Of a stretch of 37,955 bases of DNA, positions 1 through 8,982 are shown piece after piece. Source of the DNA: an uncultured Rhodospirillaceae bacterium (GTDB taxonomy: Bacteria; Pseudomonadota; Alphaproteobacteria; Dongiales; Dongiaceae); contig CADEFF010000010.1 of assembly GCA_902826565.1 (NCBI GenBank), forward strand, positions 55,929 through 93,883, read 5' to 3'. The notes under the pieces are model-generated. The model was not told where the DNA came from, made no database searches, and worked only from the letters and a program-made list of their open reading frames with translations. Every line of letters begins with the position of its first letter. Position 1 is the stretch's first letter. The position numbers and the translations under genes are program-made.

Positions 1-576
1 GCGGCCGAGGCCCTGACGCTGAAGCAGGGTTTCGCGGGCACATCGCTCGACGACGTGCTGGCCGCGACAGGCCTCACCAAAGGCGCCTTCTTTCATCATT
101 TTCCGGGCAAGGCCGATCTCGGCCGCGCCATCATCGAGCGGTTCGTCGCGCAGGAAAGCGCGATGTTCGACGAATGGTCGGCCCACGCCGACCGGCTTTC
201 CGACGACCCGCTCGAACGCACGCTGATCTTTCTCAGGCTGTTCGAGGAATTTCTCGACGCGTTGCCGACGCCGCATGCCGGCTGTGTCTTCGCCGCCTAC
301 ATGCATGAGATCAGCAAGTTCGGCCCGGAGATGCAGCGCTTCATCGAGCGGGAGCTGCGGCGATGGCAGAGCCTTTATGAACGGAAGTTCGACGCCCTGA
401 TCACCGACCGCCCGCCGGTCCTGCCGGTCACCGCCACGGAACTCGCCGAGATGATCGTCAGCATCATCGAAGGCGCGTTGATCATGGCGAACGCCTATCG
501 GGACCGCGCGCTGGTGCAGCGCCAGTCGCGGCTCTTCCGGCAGCATCTCGAGCTCTTGTTCCGTCGCGCGAACTGA
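1..576 (+). CDS. TetR/AcrR-family transcriptional regulator, 5' end cut off by window
   Basis: The frame is open from base 1 and ends at a TGA (574-576), so the start codon and the first part of the DNA-binding domain lie outside the window. The visible N-terminus (GFAGTSLDDVLAATGLTKGAFFHHFPGKADL) is the second half of a TetR helix-turn-helix: the turn and recognition helix with the TKGAFFHHF signature. The remaining ~150 residues are helical and resemble the ligand-binding, dimerising domain of TetR regulators of the AcuR/YcdC-like type. Such proteins are usually repressors that respond to a small molecule, and they often regulate a neighbouring gene. The only visible neighbour is the convergent gcv operon, so its target is probably to the left of the window. 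The family is clear; ligand and target are unknown. Confidence 0.88.
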   Translation, partial: AAEALTLKQGFAGTSLDDVLAATGLTKGAFFHHFPGKADLGRAIIERFVAQESAMFDEWSAHADRLSDDPLERTLIFLRLFEEFLDALPTPHAGCVFAAYMHEISKFGPEMQRFIERELRRWQSLYERKFDALITDRPPVLPVTATELAEMIVSIIEGALIMANAYRDRALVQRQSRLFRQHLELLFRRAN

Positions 577-624
577 GCGGCCGCCGCCCGCGCGGCAACC
601 GCCCCAGGCCTGCTCCGCCCGACC

Positions 625-2145
625 CTATTCCGCCGCCTGCTTCGTCTCGACCGTCGGCTTCCAGCGCAGCACCGGCGAGCGCGCCGCCGCGGTTTCGTCG
701 AGCCGCCGCCGGGGCGTCAGCTTCGGCGCATCGTGGAAATGCTGCGCCTCGCCCGCCTTCGCCCGCGCGGCGAGGCCGCGCATCACCGTGACGAAGAGGT
801 CGAGCGAATCCTTACTCTCGGTCTCGGTTGGCTCCACGAGCAGGGCGCCGTGGACCACAAGAGGGAAATACATCGTCATCGGATGGTAGCCCTCGTCGAT
901 CAGCGCCTTCGCGAAATCGAGCGTGGTGACGTCGGTGTCCTTGAGGAAGGCGTCGTCGAAGAGCGCCTCATGCATGCAGGTGCCGTCGAACGCGGGGGAC
1001 ATGACGTCCTTGAGGCTCGCGAGGATGTAGTTCGCGTTGAGCACCGCGTCCTCGGCCACCTGTCTGAGCCCGTCCGAGCCGTGGCTCATCATGTAGGCGA
1101 GCGCACGCACGAACATGCCCATCTGGCCATGGAAGCCCTTGAGCCGCCCGAAGGCCCGGCCCTTCTCGTCATGCTCGACGAGATCGAAACCGTCCTTGCC
1201 ATGCACGACATAGGGCAGCGGCGCGAAGGGGGCGAGCGCCTCCGACAGCACCACCGGTCCCGCGCCGGGACCGCCGCCGCCATGCGGCGTGGAGAAGGTC
1301 TTGTGCAGGTTGATGTGCATGCAGTCGATGCCGAGATCGCCCGGCCGCACGCGCCCGACGATCGCGTTGAAATTGGCGCCGTCGCAGTAGAAATAGCCGC
1401 CGACCCCGTGGATCGCCTCGGCGATCTCGACGATGTCCGGCTCGAACAGGCCGCAGGTGTTCGGGTTGGTGATCATGATGCCGGCGACGTCGGGCCCGAG
1501 CTTCGCGCGGAAGGCCTCGAGATCGACCCGGCCCTTGGCATTGGCGGGGATCGCATCGACCTCGTAGCCGCAGGCCGCCGCCGTCGCGGGATTGGTGCCA
1601 TGGGCCGATTCCGGCACCAGGATGCGCTTCCGCGTCTCGCCGCGATGCTCGAGCGCGGCGCGGATCGCCATGATGCCGCAGAGCTCGCCATGGGCGCCGG
1701 CGCCGGGCGACATGGCGACGGCCGGCATGCCGGTGAGCGTCTTCAGCCAGTGCGCCACCTGGTCGATGAGGGCGAGCGCGCCCTGCACCGTCGAGAGGGG
1801 CTGCAGCGGGTGGAGATCGGCGAGCCCCGGCAGCCGCACCATCTTCTCGTTGAGGCGCGGATTATGCTTCATGGTGCAGGAGCCGAGCGGATAGAGCCCG
1901 CTGTCGATGGCGTAGTTCTTCTGGCTGAGCCGGGTGTAGTGGCGCACCACTTGCGGCTCGGAAAGCCCCGGCAAACCGACGGCGCCCTTGCGCGCCATGC
2001 CGCCGAGACGATCGGCGCCCTTCGGCGGCGCCGGGAGGTCGACGCCGGTCCGGCCCTCCTGCCCCTGCTCGAAGATCAGCGGCTCCTCGATCTGCAGGCC
2101 GCGATTGCCGCTGAAGGTGCCGGTAACGGGGTCGAGATTGCTCAT
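625..2145 (-). CDS. gcvPB: Glycine dehydrogenase (aminomethyl-transferring) subunit 2, GcvPB
   Basis: C-terminal-half subunit of the split P-protein of the glycine cleavage system (506 aa). It carries the PLP site: the motif [17 protein letters not shown] contains the Schiff-base lysine, about K282. With GcvPA it decarboxylates glycine and loads the aminomethyl group onto lipoyl-GcvH in the cytoplasm. Start codon ATG (2143-2145) overlaps the gcvPA stop as ATGA, so translation is probably coupled. It is the last gene of gcvT-gcvH-gcvPA-gcvPB. Length and residues are normal for the two-subunit type found in many alphaproteobacteria, Gram-positives and archaea. The C-terminal tail is alanine-rich and not conserved. 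It ends at TAG (625-627), 48 bp from the convergent TetR gene. Confidence 0.97.
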   Translation of the reverse strand: MSNLDPVTGTFSGNRGLQIEEPLIFEQGQEGRTGVDLPAPPKGADRLGGMARKGAVGLPGLSEPQVVRHYTRLSQKNYAIDSGLYPLGSCTMKHNPRLNEKMVRLPGLADLHPLQPLSTVQGALALIDQVAHWLKTLTGMPAVAMSPGAGAHGELCGIMAIRAALEHRGETRKRILVPESAHGTNPATAAACGYEVDAIPANAKGRVDLEAFRAKLGPDVAGIMITNPNTCGLFEPDIVEIAEAIHGVGGYFYCDGANFNAIVGRVRPGDLGIDCMHINLHKTFSTPHGGGGPGAGPVVLSEALAPFAPLPYVVHGKDGFDLVEHDEKGRAFGRLKGFHGQMGMFVRALAYMMSHGSDGLRQVAEDAVLNANYILASLKDVMSPAFDGTCMHEALFDDAFLKDTDVTTLDFAKALIDEGYHPMTMYFPLVVHGALLVEPTETESKDSLDLFVTVMRGLAARAKAGEAQHFHDAPKLTPRRRLDETAAARSPVLRWKPTVETKQAAE

Positions 2146-3488
2146 TTCAGCAGCTCCTTGAGCGCGCCCGCGAGCGCGGCCATGTCCTCGTCGGTGTTGG
2201 TTTCGGTGGCGCAGAGCAGCAGCAGCGATTCCAGCGACTTCTCCTTCGGGAAGAACCGCGAGACCGGCACGCCCCCGAGGATGCCGCGCTTCGCGAGCGC
2301 CTCGACCACCGGCGCCGCCGGCGTCTTCAGCCTTACCGTGAACTCGTTGAAGAAGCTCTTGTTCAGGATCTCGAGCCCGCCGATGCCGGCGAGCCTGTCC
2401 GCAAGCTTTCCGGCCGCGGCATGGTTGAGCGCCGCGAGCCGCGCAAATCCCGCTTCGCCCAGAAGCGTCAGATGGATGGTGAAGGCGAGCGCGCAGAGGC
2501 CCGAGTTGGTGCAGATATTGCTGGTCGCCTTCTCGCGCCGGATATGCTGCTCGCGCGTCGAGAGCGTCAGCACCCAGCCGCGCCGCCCGTCCGCATCCCT
2601 GGTCTCGCCGACGAGGCGGCCCGGCATCTGGCGCACATATTTGTCGCGCGTGGTGAAGAGCCCGACATAGGGCCCGCCGAAGCCGAGCGAATTGCCGAGC
2701 GACTGTCCCTCGGCGGTCACGATATCGGCGCCCATCGCGCCCGGCGGCTCGAGCGCGCCCATCGCCACGATCTCGCCGATCGCGACGATGAGGAGCGCGC
2801 CCGCCTTGCGGCAGGCCTCGGCCAGCGGCCGGAGGTCGCGGATATGGCCGAAGAAGCTCGGATACTGCACCACGACGCAGGAGGTGTCGGCGTCGATCGT
2901 CGCGATCAGGTCCTCGGTGCCCGTCGGATCCGGCGCCTGGCGCGCGAGATCGAAGCCGAGGAACCGCGCGTGGGTCGCGGTGATCTCGGCATAATGCGGA
3001 TGGAGCCCGCCCGAGAGCACGGCGCGGTCCCGTCGCGTGACCCGGTTCGCCATCATCACCGCTTCGGCGACCGAGGTGGCGCCGTCATACATCGAGGCGT
3101 TCGCCACATCCATGCCGGTCAGCAGCGCAACCTGCGTCTGGAACTCGAAGAGATATTGCAGCGTGCCCTGCGTCACCTCGGGCTGGTACGGCGTGTAGGA
3201 GGTGAGGAACTCGCCGCGCTGGATCAGATGATCGACCGACGCCGGCACGTGATGGCGATAGGCGCCGGCGCCGAGGAAGGACGGCGCCGAGCCGGTGCCG
3301 AGGTTCTGCCGCGCCAGCGCCGAGATCGCGCGCTCGACCTCGAGCTCGCCCTGATGCGGCGGCAGATCGACCGTGCCGGTGCGTCGCGCGCGCGCCGGCA
3401 CGTCCTCGTAGAGATCGTCGATCGAGGCGACCCCGATCTTCGCCAGCATCGACCGCCGGTCTTCCGGCGTCAGCGGCAGATAGCGCAT
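2142..3488 (-). CDS. gcvPA: Glycine dehydrogenase (aminomethyl-transferring) subunit 1, GcvPA
   Basis: N-terminal-half subunit of the split P-protein, 448 aa, the usual length. The N-terminus [20 protein letters not shown] is typical of GcvPA, which is why the start is placed at 3488 although the frame stays open further upstream. It has the aminotransferase fold without the PLP lysine and forms a heterotetramer with GcvPB. Its ATG (3486-3488) shares one base with the gcvH stop (TGATG arrangement) and its own stop overlaps gcvPB by 4 nt, so the three genes are tightly coupled. Expression should follow the glycine riboswitch upstream of gcvT. Confidence 0.96.
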   Translation of the reverse strand: MRYLPLTPEDRRSMLAKIGVASIDDLYEDVPARARRTGTVDLPPHQGELEVERAISALARQNLGTGSAPSFLGAGAYRHHVPASVDHLIQRGEFLTSYTPYQPEVTQGTLQYLFEFQTQVALLTGMDVANASMYDGATSVAEAVMMANRVTRRDRAVLSGGLHPHYAEITATHARFLGFDLARQAPDPTGTEDLIATIDADTSCVVVQYPSFFGHIRDLRPLAEACRKAGALLIVAIGEIVAMGALEPPGAMGADIVTAEGQSLGNSLGFGGPYVGLFTTRDKYVRQMPGRLVGETRDADGRRGWVLTLSTREQHIRREKATSNICTNSGLCALAFTIHLTLLGEAGFARLAALNHAAAGKLADRLAGIGGLEILNKSFFNEFTVRLKTPAAPVVEALAKRGILGGVPVSRFFPKEKSLESLLLLCATETNTDEDMAALAGALKELLK

Positions 3489-3865
3489 CAGTGCAGCCCT
3501 TCCACGAACTTCTTGTAGGCGCCTTCGTCCATGAGCTTGTCGAGCTCTGCCTTGTTCGCGATCTTGAGCTTGACGAACCAGCCGTCGCCCATCGGATCGG
3601 CATTGACCTTGGCGGGCTCGGCGGTGAGGGCCGCGTTGGCCGCGACCACCTCGCCCGAGATCGGCGCATAGACCTCGCTCGCGGCCTTCACCGATTCGAC
3701 GACCGCCATCTCCTTGCCCTTCTCGACCTTGCGGCCGACTTCGGGCAGTTCGACATAGACGACGTCGCCGAGCTGTTCCTGGGCGTACTGGCTGATGCCG
3801 ACGACGGCGGTGTCGCCCTCGAGGCGAATCCACTCGTGATCTTCCGTGTAGCGGACGTTGCTCAT
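3488..3865 (-). CDS. gcvH: Glycine cleavage system H protein
   Basis: Lipoyl carrier protein of the glycine cleavage complex, 125 aa, the standard size. The lipoylation motif [17 protein letters not shown] is present, with the modified lysine at about K60. The start at 3865 gives the canonical N-terminus [18 protein letters not shown]; the longer open frame upstream is read-through of gcvT and is not used. It shuttles the aminomethyl group between P, T and L proteins. No L-protein (lipoamide dehydrogenase) gene is present in the window, as is usual, since this subunit is shared with the 2-oxoacid dehydrogenases. Confidence 0.97.
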   Translation of the reverse strand: MSNVRYTEDHEWIRLEGDTAVVGISQYAQEQLGDVVYVELPEVGRKVEKGKEMAVVESVKAASEVYAPISGEVVAANAALTAEPAKVNADPMGDGWFVKLKIANKAELDKLMDEGAYKKFVEGLH

Positions 3866-3881
3866 CGGTTTGGCGTTCCTC

Positions 3882-4991
3882 TCAACCGCGGTGGTAGTTG
3901 GTTTTGACGAAGGGAAGCGGCGCGACCTTGACCGGCTGCGGCGTGCCGCGAAGGATGGCGGACAGCGCCGTGCCGGGCGCCGCCTGCGCCATCTCGACAT
4001 AGCCCATGGCGATCGGGCCGCCGAAGCTCGGGCCGAAGCCGCCGCTGGTGATCTTACCGATCTGGCGGCCGCTCGCATCCTGCAGCTCGGTTCCCTCGCG
4101 GATCGGCGCGCGGCCGTCCGGCAGAATGCCGACGCGCTTGCGCGTGGGGCCGTTCGCGATCTGATCGACGATCTTGGCGGCGCCCGGAAAGCGGCCCTGC
4201 TCCCGCCGGCGCTTGCCGATGCTCCAGACGAGGTCGGCCTCGACCGGCGTCGTGCTGCGATCGATATCGTGGCCATAGAGGCAGAGCCCCGCTTCGAGCC
4301 GCAAGGAATCGCGGGCGCCGAGGCCGATCGGCTTCACCGCGGGATCTTCCAGCAGCCGGCGCGCGAGCTTCTCCGCCGCGTCGCCCGGCACCGAGATCTC
4401 GTAGCCGTCCTCGCCGGTATAGCCGGAGCGGGTGAGCGTGCAGGGGATGCCGGCGAGGGTCGCGTTGGCGACGCTCATGAACTTCATCGCCGCGACTTCG
4501 GGCGCGAGCTTCGCGAGCACGGCGGCGGCGGCCGGGCCTTGCAGCGCCAGGAGGCCGCGATCCTCGAACCGCTCGAGCTTCACCTCCGGCGGCAGGTAGG
4601 TTCGCAGATGCTCGGCGTCCTGCTCCTTGCAGGCGGCGTTCACCACCAGCGCCAGGTGGTCGCCGCCATTGGCGACCATCAGGTCGTCGAGGATGCCGGC
4701 GTCGTCGTCGGTGAACTGCGTATAGCGCTGGCGCATGGGCGCGAGGCCGGCGATGTCGCCCGGCACCAGCCGCTCGAGCGCGGCCACGGTGTCGCCGCCC
4801 GAGAGCCGCATCTGGCCCATATGGGATACGTCGAAGAGGCCCGCGGCCTTGCGGGTATGCTGATGCTCGGCGAGGATACCGGCCGGATACTGCACCGGCA
4901 TCTCGTAGCCGGCGAAGGGCACCATCTTGGCGCCGAGCTCGCGATGCAGCGCGTGCAACGGCGTGCGCTTCAAATCCGCCGAATTTTCCAT
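3882..4991 (-). CDS. gcvT: Glycine cleavage system T protein (aminomethyltransferase)
   Basis: Tetrahydrofolate-dependent aminomethyltransferase, 369 aa. Family landmarks include TPLHALHRELGAKMVPFAGYEMPVQY-type N-terminus with the FAGYEMP block, DVSHMGQ, and the C-terminal GYVE/P-rich barrel domain (IGKITSGGFGPSFG). It releases ammonia and transfers the methylene group to THF. The start is set at 4991 because GGAGGA lies 7 nt upstream; the longer frame to 5024 would begin inside the riboswitch expression platform. It is the first gene of the operon, 17 nt ahead of gcvH (gcvH ATG at 3865), and directly follows the tandem glycine riboswitch. Confidence 0.96.
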   Translation of the reverse strand: MENSADLKRTPLHALHRELGAKMVPFAGYEMPVQYPAGILAEHQHTRKAAGLFDVSHMGQMRLSGGDTVAALERLVPGDIAGLAPMRQRYTQFTDDDAGILDDLMVANGGDHLALVVNAACKEQDAEHLRTYLPPEVKLERFEDRGLLALQGPAAAAVLAKLAPEVAAMKFMSVANATLAGIPCTLTRSGYTGEDGYEISVPGDAAEKLARRLLEDPAVKPIGLGARDSLRLEAGLCLYGHDIDRSTTPVEADLVWSIGKRRREQGRFPGAAKIVDQIANGPTRKRVGILPDGRAPIREGTELQDASGRQIGKITSGGFGPSFGGPIAMGYVEMAQAAPGTALSAILRGTPQPVKVAPLPFVKTNYHRG

Positions 4992-5030
4992 CGAACGTCC
5001 TCCGACAACCAAGGGCCTGGCCATACCGCG

Positions 5031-5285
5031 CCGGTACGGCCGAGTGCCCCCTCTGTCTTCGGACCTGAAAGATTTGTCGGCCTGCGGCGAGCGCCGCGAA
5101 CGCGCCGATCTACCTCTTCGGTGAGGCGATCACGATCCCATGAACCACGGACCGGAACCGCCTGCTTTCCAGAGTGCCCTTCTTCCTGCGGTCCTTTTGC
5201 CTGAGAGTTTCCGGGGCGGTTGCTCCTTCGGCGCCGGCCGGCCGCGGCGATCTCTGTGCCGAGGGCGGTCGGTCTCTCCCGCAGG
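5031..5285 (-). ncRNA. Tandem glycine riboswitch (two aptamers) upstream of gcvT
   Basis: Two glycine-aptamer cores are visible on the minus strand. Aptamer 1 (about 5285-5161) has the core GCCGAAGGAGCAA (5233-5219), then CTCTCAGGCAAAAGGACCG (5207-5189) and CACTCTGGAAAG; its ends CCTGC (5285-5281) and GCAGG (5165-5161) can close P1. Aptamer 2 (about 5155-5031) has CACCGAAGAGGTAGA (5123-5109), CTTTCAGGTCCGAAGACAGAG (5071-5051) and GGGGCACTC; its ends CCGGT (5155-5151) and ACCGG (5035-5031) can close P1. These are the hallmark blocks of the gcvT-element. Known glycine riboswitches of this class activate gcv expression when glycine is high. About 40 nt separate aptamer 2 from the gcvT start, with the GGAGGA ribosome site in between, so control of translation or early termination is possible; no clear intrinsic terminator was seen there. 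Confidence 0.93.
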
Positions 5286-5307
5286 AAATACGGGCGAACT
5301 GGGCGCC

Positions 5308-5336
5308 ACTGTCCTCTCCCTTGACGCGACGGTCAA
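5308..5336 (-). promoter_or_regulatory. Candidate sigma-70-type promoter for the gcv operon
   Basis: On the minus strand TTGACC (5336-5331) is followed after exactly 17 nt by GACAGT (5313-5308). The -10 is imperfect, but the predicted start of transcription near 5300 falls about 15 nt before aptamer 1 of the riboswitch, as expected. The -35 lies inside an inverted repeat, CTTGAC-N6-GTCAAG (5320-5337), which could also be an operator. Confidence 0.5.
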
Positions 5337-5364
5337 GCGAGTTCTGGCCGGGTCCGGAGGCCTC

Positions 5365-5976
5365 CTAGGGGGCCGGCGCGTCGGATGTTATGTCCGAATC
5401 GAGGGACGTGTCGGGAAGCGCCGTGCCGGCCTCGCCGCGATTGTAGCGGACCTCTTCCGGCGTCAGCACCAGACCCACATAGATGACGTAGTTGTCGCCG
5501 GCCTCGCCGGAACGCAGCGGGATGCTCTGTTCCAGCTCGTCCACCGACTGCGCGCGCGTGATATTGCCGGAGAGATCGACCTCGACGTCGAAGCTGCTGC
5601 GGGTCAGGATCTCGCCGCCGATCCGCGCGACCGCCACCCAGTATTCGAACTTCGCCTCGTCCTGCTGCAGCGCCGGCCCGCGCGACGCGATGAGCTGCAC
5701 ACGCATCGTCGTGTTGATGCTGGTGCTCGTATCCACGGTGACGTAGCTGCAGGCGGAGGCGACCTCGCCGACCTGCGCCTGGAAGGCGACGTCCTTCACG
5801 TCGCGACCGGCGCCCTGGAAGCGGGTCAGCGTGGCGGCGTCGCCGACCTTCACGATGCGCGGGCAGGGCGGCGGCGGGCCGATCGGATCGTTGTCGCCGA
5901 AAGTGAAATCGCAGCCCGTGAGCAGGGTTGCGGCGGCGACCAGAGATGCAACCGCCGCCAGAGGTCTAAAGCGCAT
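5365..5976 (-). CDS. Putative outer-membrane or periplasmic lipoprotein, function unknown
   Basis: A 203-aa protein starting MRFRPLAAVASLVAAATLLTGCDFTFG: a basic n-region, hydrophobic stretch and LLTGC lipobox, so signal peptidase II should cleave before the cysteine at about residue 22. The mature part begins with a proline-rich linker (GPPPPCPR) and contains a beta-rich globular region of ~150 residues (VDTSTSINTTMRVQLIAS..., FEYWVAVARIGGEILTR). I do not recognise a named domain; similar short lipoproteins occur as conserved hypotheticals in alphaproteobacteria. The start at 5976 lies inside the end of the CDGSH gene (11-nt overlap), so the two are likely translated from one mRNA. Its stop is ~30 nt upstream of the gcv promoter. 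Confidence 0.8.
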   Translation of the reverse strand: MRFRPLAAVASLVAAATLLTGCDFTFGDNDPIGPPPPCPRIVKVGDAATLTRFQGAGRDVKDVAFQAQVGEVASACSYVTVDTSTSINTTMRVQLIASRGPALQQDEAKFEYWVAVARIGGEILTRSSFDVEVDLSGNITRAQSVDELEQSIPLRSGEAGDNYVIYVGLVLTPEEVRYNRGEAGTALPDTSLDSDITSDAPAP

Positions 5977-6205
5977 TATGCGAACCGTCGCAAAGGGGAC
6001 TCTTTTTGGTCGATTTGCAGCCGCAGAACCAGACTTTTTTCGCCTCGGGGGCGCTGTAGGCCACGGGCGAGATGCCGGTATCCTTGTGCGAACCGTCGCA
6101 GAAGGGCTGCTTCCGGCTCCGGCCGCAGGCGCACCAGAAATAGGTCTTTCCGGCCTCCAGCTCGACCGGATAGGGCGATTTCTGTGCGACAATCGGTTCG
6201 GCCAT
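5966..6205 (-). CDS. Tandem CDGSH iron-sulfur domain protein (CISD3/MiNT-like)
   Basis: A 79-aa protein with two complete CDGSH motifs, CACGRSRKQPFCDGSH and CGCKSTKKSPLCDGSH. Each fits C-x-C-x2-(S/T)-x3-P-x-C-D-G-S-H, which binds a redox-active [2Fe-2S] cluster with three Cys and one His. Two motifs in one chain is the type 3 (CISD3-like) arrangement. These proteins take part in iron-sulfur or electron transfer; the bacterial role is not well defined. Start ATG at 6205 with GAGGGAAGGG just upstream. It is divergent from ispH (itself a 4Fe-4S enzyme) with a 120-bp intergenic region, and overlaps the lipoprotein gene by 11 nt. Confidence 0.93.
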   Translation of the reverse strand: MAEPIVAQKSPYPVELEAGKTYFWCACGRSRKQPFCDGSHKDTGISPVAYSAPEAKKVWFCGCKSTKKSPLCDGSHNAL

Positions 6206-6325
6206 CTTTCCCTTCCCTCGCGCGCGTCGCAGGACTAGTTTTGCCGCGGCGTTCCGCTGGAAGCGGACTTTAGTGAACGCCCTCCGGATGCACAAGGCCC
6301 GGGGCCTGCCATCGAAGGATCGACG

Positions 6326-7282
6326 ATGAACGAGGCCGCCGCGACGCGCCGCTTGACTGTTCTCCTGGCTTCGCCGCGCGGATTCTGCGCGGGCGTCGAG
6401 CGCGCCATCGCGATCGTGGAGCGCGCGCTCGAGAGCTACGGGGCGCCGGTCTATGTGCGGCACGAGATCGTCCATAACCGCTTCGTGGTCGAGCGGCTCG
6501 AAGCGATGGGCGCCGTGTTCGTCGAGGAGCTGGACAACGTCCCGGCCGACGCGCCCGTGGTGTTCTCGGCGCATGGCGTCGCGAAGGCGGTGGTTGCGGA
6601 GGCGAGCCGGCGGAAGCTGCTCTATCTCGACGCCACCTGCCCGCTCGTCAGCAAGGTGCATCACGAGGCCTCGCGTCATCACACCCAGGGCCGCCATGTG
6701 CTGCTGATCGGCCATCGCGGCCATCCCGAGGTGGTCGGCACCATGGGCCAGCTCCCGCCCGGCGCCATCACCCTCGTCGAGACCGTCGAGGACGCGCAGG
6801 CGATCGAGGTGCCGGACGCGGCGAAGCTCGCCTACACGACCCAGACGACCCTGTCCGTCGACGAGGCCGCGGGCGTCATCCAGGTGCTGCGCAAGCGCTT
6901 CCCGATGCTGAACGGGCCGAAGACCGACGACATCTGCTACGCCACCACCAACCGGCAGCAGGCGGTGAAGGCGATCGCGCCCAGCGCCGACCTGGTCATC
7001 GTGCTGGGCTCGCCCAATTCCTCGAACGCGCGACGCCTCGTCGAGGTGGCGCTCGCCCATGGCGCCGGCGCCGCCTTCCTCCTGTCGCGCGCCGCGGAGC
7101 TGGATCTCGGCCTGCTCGACGGCGTCGAGCGGCTCGGCATCACCGCCGGCGCCTCGACGCCCGAGGAGCTGGTGCGGGAGCTGATCGAGGCGCTCAAGCG
7201 CCGCTACGCGGTGGAGATCGAGGAAGTGACCGTCACCAAGGAAACTACCCATTTCAAGCTGCCGCGCGCGCTCGCCGTCTGA
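6326..7282 (+). CDS. ispH: 4-hydroxy-3-methylbut-2-enyl diphosphate reductase
   Basis: Last enzyme of the MEP isoprenoid pathway: reduces HMBPP to IPP and DMAPP with an iron-sulfur cluster. 318 aa, normal length. The three cluster cysteines are present: C21 in [13 protein letters not shown]105 in [12 protein letters not shown]204 in [11 protein letters not shown]. The HPEVVGT block (with the catalytic glutamate) and SPNSSN (about 229-234) are also intact. Start ATG 6326 is preceded by GAAGGA. It is followed by thrB and rnhA on the same strand, an arrangement common in alphaproteobacteria. Confidence 0.97.
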   Translation: MNEAAATRRLTVLLASPRGFCAGVERAIAIVERALESYGAPVYVRHEIVHNRFVVERLEAMGAVFVEELDNVPADAPVVFSAHGVAKAVVAEASRRKLLYLDATCPLVSKVHHEASRHHTQGRHVLLIGHRGHPEVVGTMGQLPPGAITLVETVEDAQAIEVPDAAKLAYTTQTTLSVDEAAGVIQVLRKRFPMLNGPKTDDICYATTNRQQAVKAIAPSADLVIVLGSPNSSNARRLVEVALAHGAGAAFLLSRAAELDLGLLDGVERLGITAGASTPEELVRELIEALKRRYAVEIEEVTVTKETTHFKLPRALAV

Positions 7283-7462
7283 GCGGCGGCAAGGGGGCGG
7301 GTCGCCGGATCGCGGGACCGCTTGACGGGAGCTCGCCCGGCCCCGACCCTAGGCGCCGCATCGGGCTGCGAGTCGCTCCATAACGCTGCATGTCGCTGCG
7401 CGGCCCCGATGCCGCTTCCCTGATCGTCCCGCCCCCGCCTCCGTCCCATCCGCCGATCCGCC

Positions 7463-8428
7463 ATGGCCGTTTACACCGAAGTTCCCGACGGCGATCTCGA
7501 GGCCTTCGTCGCGCGCTATGCGATCGGCCCGGTGGTGTCCTGCAAGGGCATCGCGGAAGGGGTGGAGAACAGCAACTTCCTGCTCCATACCGGATCGGCG
7601 AGCTACATCCTCACGCTCTACGAGAAGCGGGTGAAGCGCGAGGACCTGCCCTTCTTCCTCGGCCTCATGGAGCATCTGGCGGCGCGCGGCATCGCCTGCC
7701 CGACGCCGATCCGGGACCGCGAGGGCAATGCACTGGGCGAGCTCTGCGAAAGGCCGGCCGCGATCGTGAGCTTCCTCGACGGCATGTGGCCGCGCCGCCC
7801 GACCGCGCGCCATTGCCAGCTTCTCGGGACGGCGCTCGCCGAGATGCATCTCGCCGGCGCGGGCTTCCCCATGCAGCGGCCGAACGATCTCGCGGTCGCC
7901 GGCTGGCGCCGTCTTTTCGAGGCCTGCCGCGCACGCGCGCATGAGGTCATGCCCGGCCTCGCCGAGGAGCTTGCCGCCGATCTCGGCGAGCTCGAGGCGC
8001 GCTGGCCGCAGGGCCTGCCGACCGGCACCATCCATGCCGATCTCTTTCCGGACAACGTCTTCTTCCTCGGCGACCGGCTGAGCGGCATCATCGACTTCTA
8101 TTTCGCCTGCACCGATTTCTATGCCTACGACCTCGCGGTCTGCATCAATGCCTGGTGCTTCGAGACGGACGGCTCCTTCAACACCACCAAGGCGCGGATG
8201 ATGCTGGCGGCCTATGCGAAGACGCGCCCCGTGCCGCCGGCGGAATATGCGGCGCTTCCCCTGCTCGCCCGGGGCAGCGCGCTCCGCTTCCTGCTGACCC
8301 GGCTCTATGACCGGCTCAACCATCCGCCGGGCGCCTTCGTGAAGCCGAAGGATCCGATCGAATATGTGCGGAAGCTCCGCTTCCATCGGGCGGTGAAGAG
8401 CGCGGGCGCCTACGGGCTCGATTCGTGA
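7463..8428 (+). CDS. thrB: Homoserine kinase (APH/ChoK-type ThrB)
   Basis: Phosphorylates homoserine to O-phosphohomoserine, the substrate of threonine synthase (thrC at 15039-16430). It is the aminoglycoside-phosphotransferase-fold homoserine kinase of proteobacteria, not the GHMP type. The N-terminal lobe begins [17 protein letters not shown] and has the glycine-containing [10 protein letters not shown] strand. The catalytic loop reads [11 protein letters not shown] and the metal-binding motif IDFYFACTD. 321 aa is typical. The ATG at 7463 lacks a clear ribosome site. A possible weak promoter TTGACG-N17-GACCCT (7322-7350) lies 110 nt upstream. The stop overlaps rnhA by 4 nt (GTGA). Confidence 0.95.
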   Translation: MAVYTEVPDGDLEAFVARYAIGPVVSCKGIAEGVENSNFLLHTGSASYILTLYEKRVKREDLPFFLGLMEHLAARGIACPTPIRDREGNALGELCERPAAIVSFLDGMWPRRPTARHCQLLGTALAEMHLAGAGFPMQRPNDLAVAGWRRLFEACRARAHEVMPGLAEELAADLGELEARWPQGLPTGTIHADLFPDNVFFLGDRLSGIIDFYFACTDFYAYDLAVCINAWCFETDGSFNTTKARMMLAAYAKTRPVPPAEYAALPLLARGSALRFLLTRLYDRLNHPPGAFVKPKDPIEYVRKLRFHRAVKSAGAYGLDS

Positions 8429-8886
8429 GCGGCAAGCGGCACCTCGTCGAGATCTTCACCGACGGCGCCTGCAGCGGCAATCCGGGCCCCGGCGGCTGGG
8501 GCGCGGTCTTGCGCTGGAACGGGCATGAGCGCGAGCTGTCCGGGGCCGAGGCCGCCACCACCAACAACCGCATGGAGCTGATGGCCGCGATCGGCGCGCT
8601 CGAGAGCCTCACCCGCCCCTGCCAGGTGCGGATCTGGACCGACAGCAGCTATGTGAAGGACGGCATCACGCGCTGGATCCACGGCTGGAAGAAGCGCGGC
8701 TGGAAGACCGCCGACAAGAAGCCAGTGAAGAATGTCGATCTCTGGCAAAGGCTCGAGACGGCCCTCGGGCCGCACCGGGTCGAATGGCAATGGGTGCGCG
8801 GCCATTCCGGCCATGTCGAGAACGAGCGCGCCGATGCGATCGCGCGCGAGGCGATCCGCCAGCTCCGCGAAAGCATGATCGGATAG
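8425..8886 (+). CDS. rnhA: Ribonuclease HI
   Basis: Degrades the RNA strand of RNA-DNA hybrids. 153 aa. All catalytic residues are present at E. coli positions plus three: D13 (FTDGAC), E51 (NNRMELMA), D73 (WTDSSYV), H127 (RGHSGH) and D137 (NERADAIA). The basic handle region ([20 protein letters not shown]) is intact. The start is GTG (8425-8427), overlapping the thrB TGA, indicating translational coupling. It is followed by a strong hairpin at 8917-8942. Confidence 0.97.
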   Translation: MSGKRHLVEIFTDGACSGNPGPGGWGAVLRWNGHERELSGAEAATTNNRMELMAAIGALESLTRPCQVRIWTDSSYVKDGITRWIHGWKKRGWKTADKKPVKNVDLWQRLETALGPHRVEWQWVRGHSGHVENERADAIAREAIRQLRESMIG

Positions 8887-8916
8887 GTCACGAGACGTTG
8901 CGCGCCGGAAACGGAA

Positions 8917-8942
8917 CGGGCCGCTTCCGGAGAAGCGGCCCG
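8917..8942. terminator. Hairpin between convergent rnhA and peroxiredoxin genes
   Basis: Perfect 11-bp stem CGGGCCGCTTC (8917-8927), loop CGGA, GAAGCGGCCCG (8932-8942). It lies 30 nt after the rnhA stop and 40 nt after the stop of the convergent peroxiredoxin gene. No T-run follows on either strand, so it may act as a bidirectional terminator or as an mRNA 3'-end stabiliser. Confidence 0.6.
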
Positions 8943-8951
8943 CCGCCGCAG

Positions 8952-8975
8952 TTCGGGTTCGGGTTCGGGTTCGGG
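8952..8975. repeat. Four tandem copies of TTCGGG
   Basis: A perfect 6-bp unit TTCGGG repeated four times between the rnhA terminator hairpin and the peroxiredoxin stop codon. It is non-coding and a likely site of slippage length variation. Confidence 0.9.
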
Positions 8976-8982
8976 CGAAGGC

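Noticed and set aside
733-2670. 645-codon plus-strand open frame across gcvPB/gcvPA
   Set aside because: It is antisense to two certain genes, composed of Arg/Ala/Gly/His-rich low-complexity sequence without any family motif. Long antisense frames are expected at this GC content.
625-3488. Broken P-protein gene (frameshifted gcvP)
   Set aside because: The two parts each have proper starts, coupled overlaps and the length of GcvPA and GcvPB, the natural split form.
8952-8975. Repeat array considered as CRISPR
   Set aside because: A 6-bp unit without spacers is a microsatellite; no CRISPR-like repeat-spacer pattern or cas gene is present in the window.
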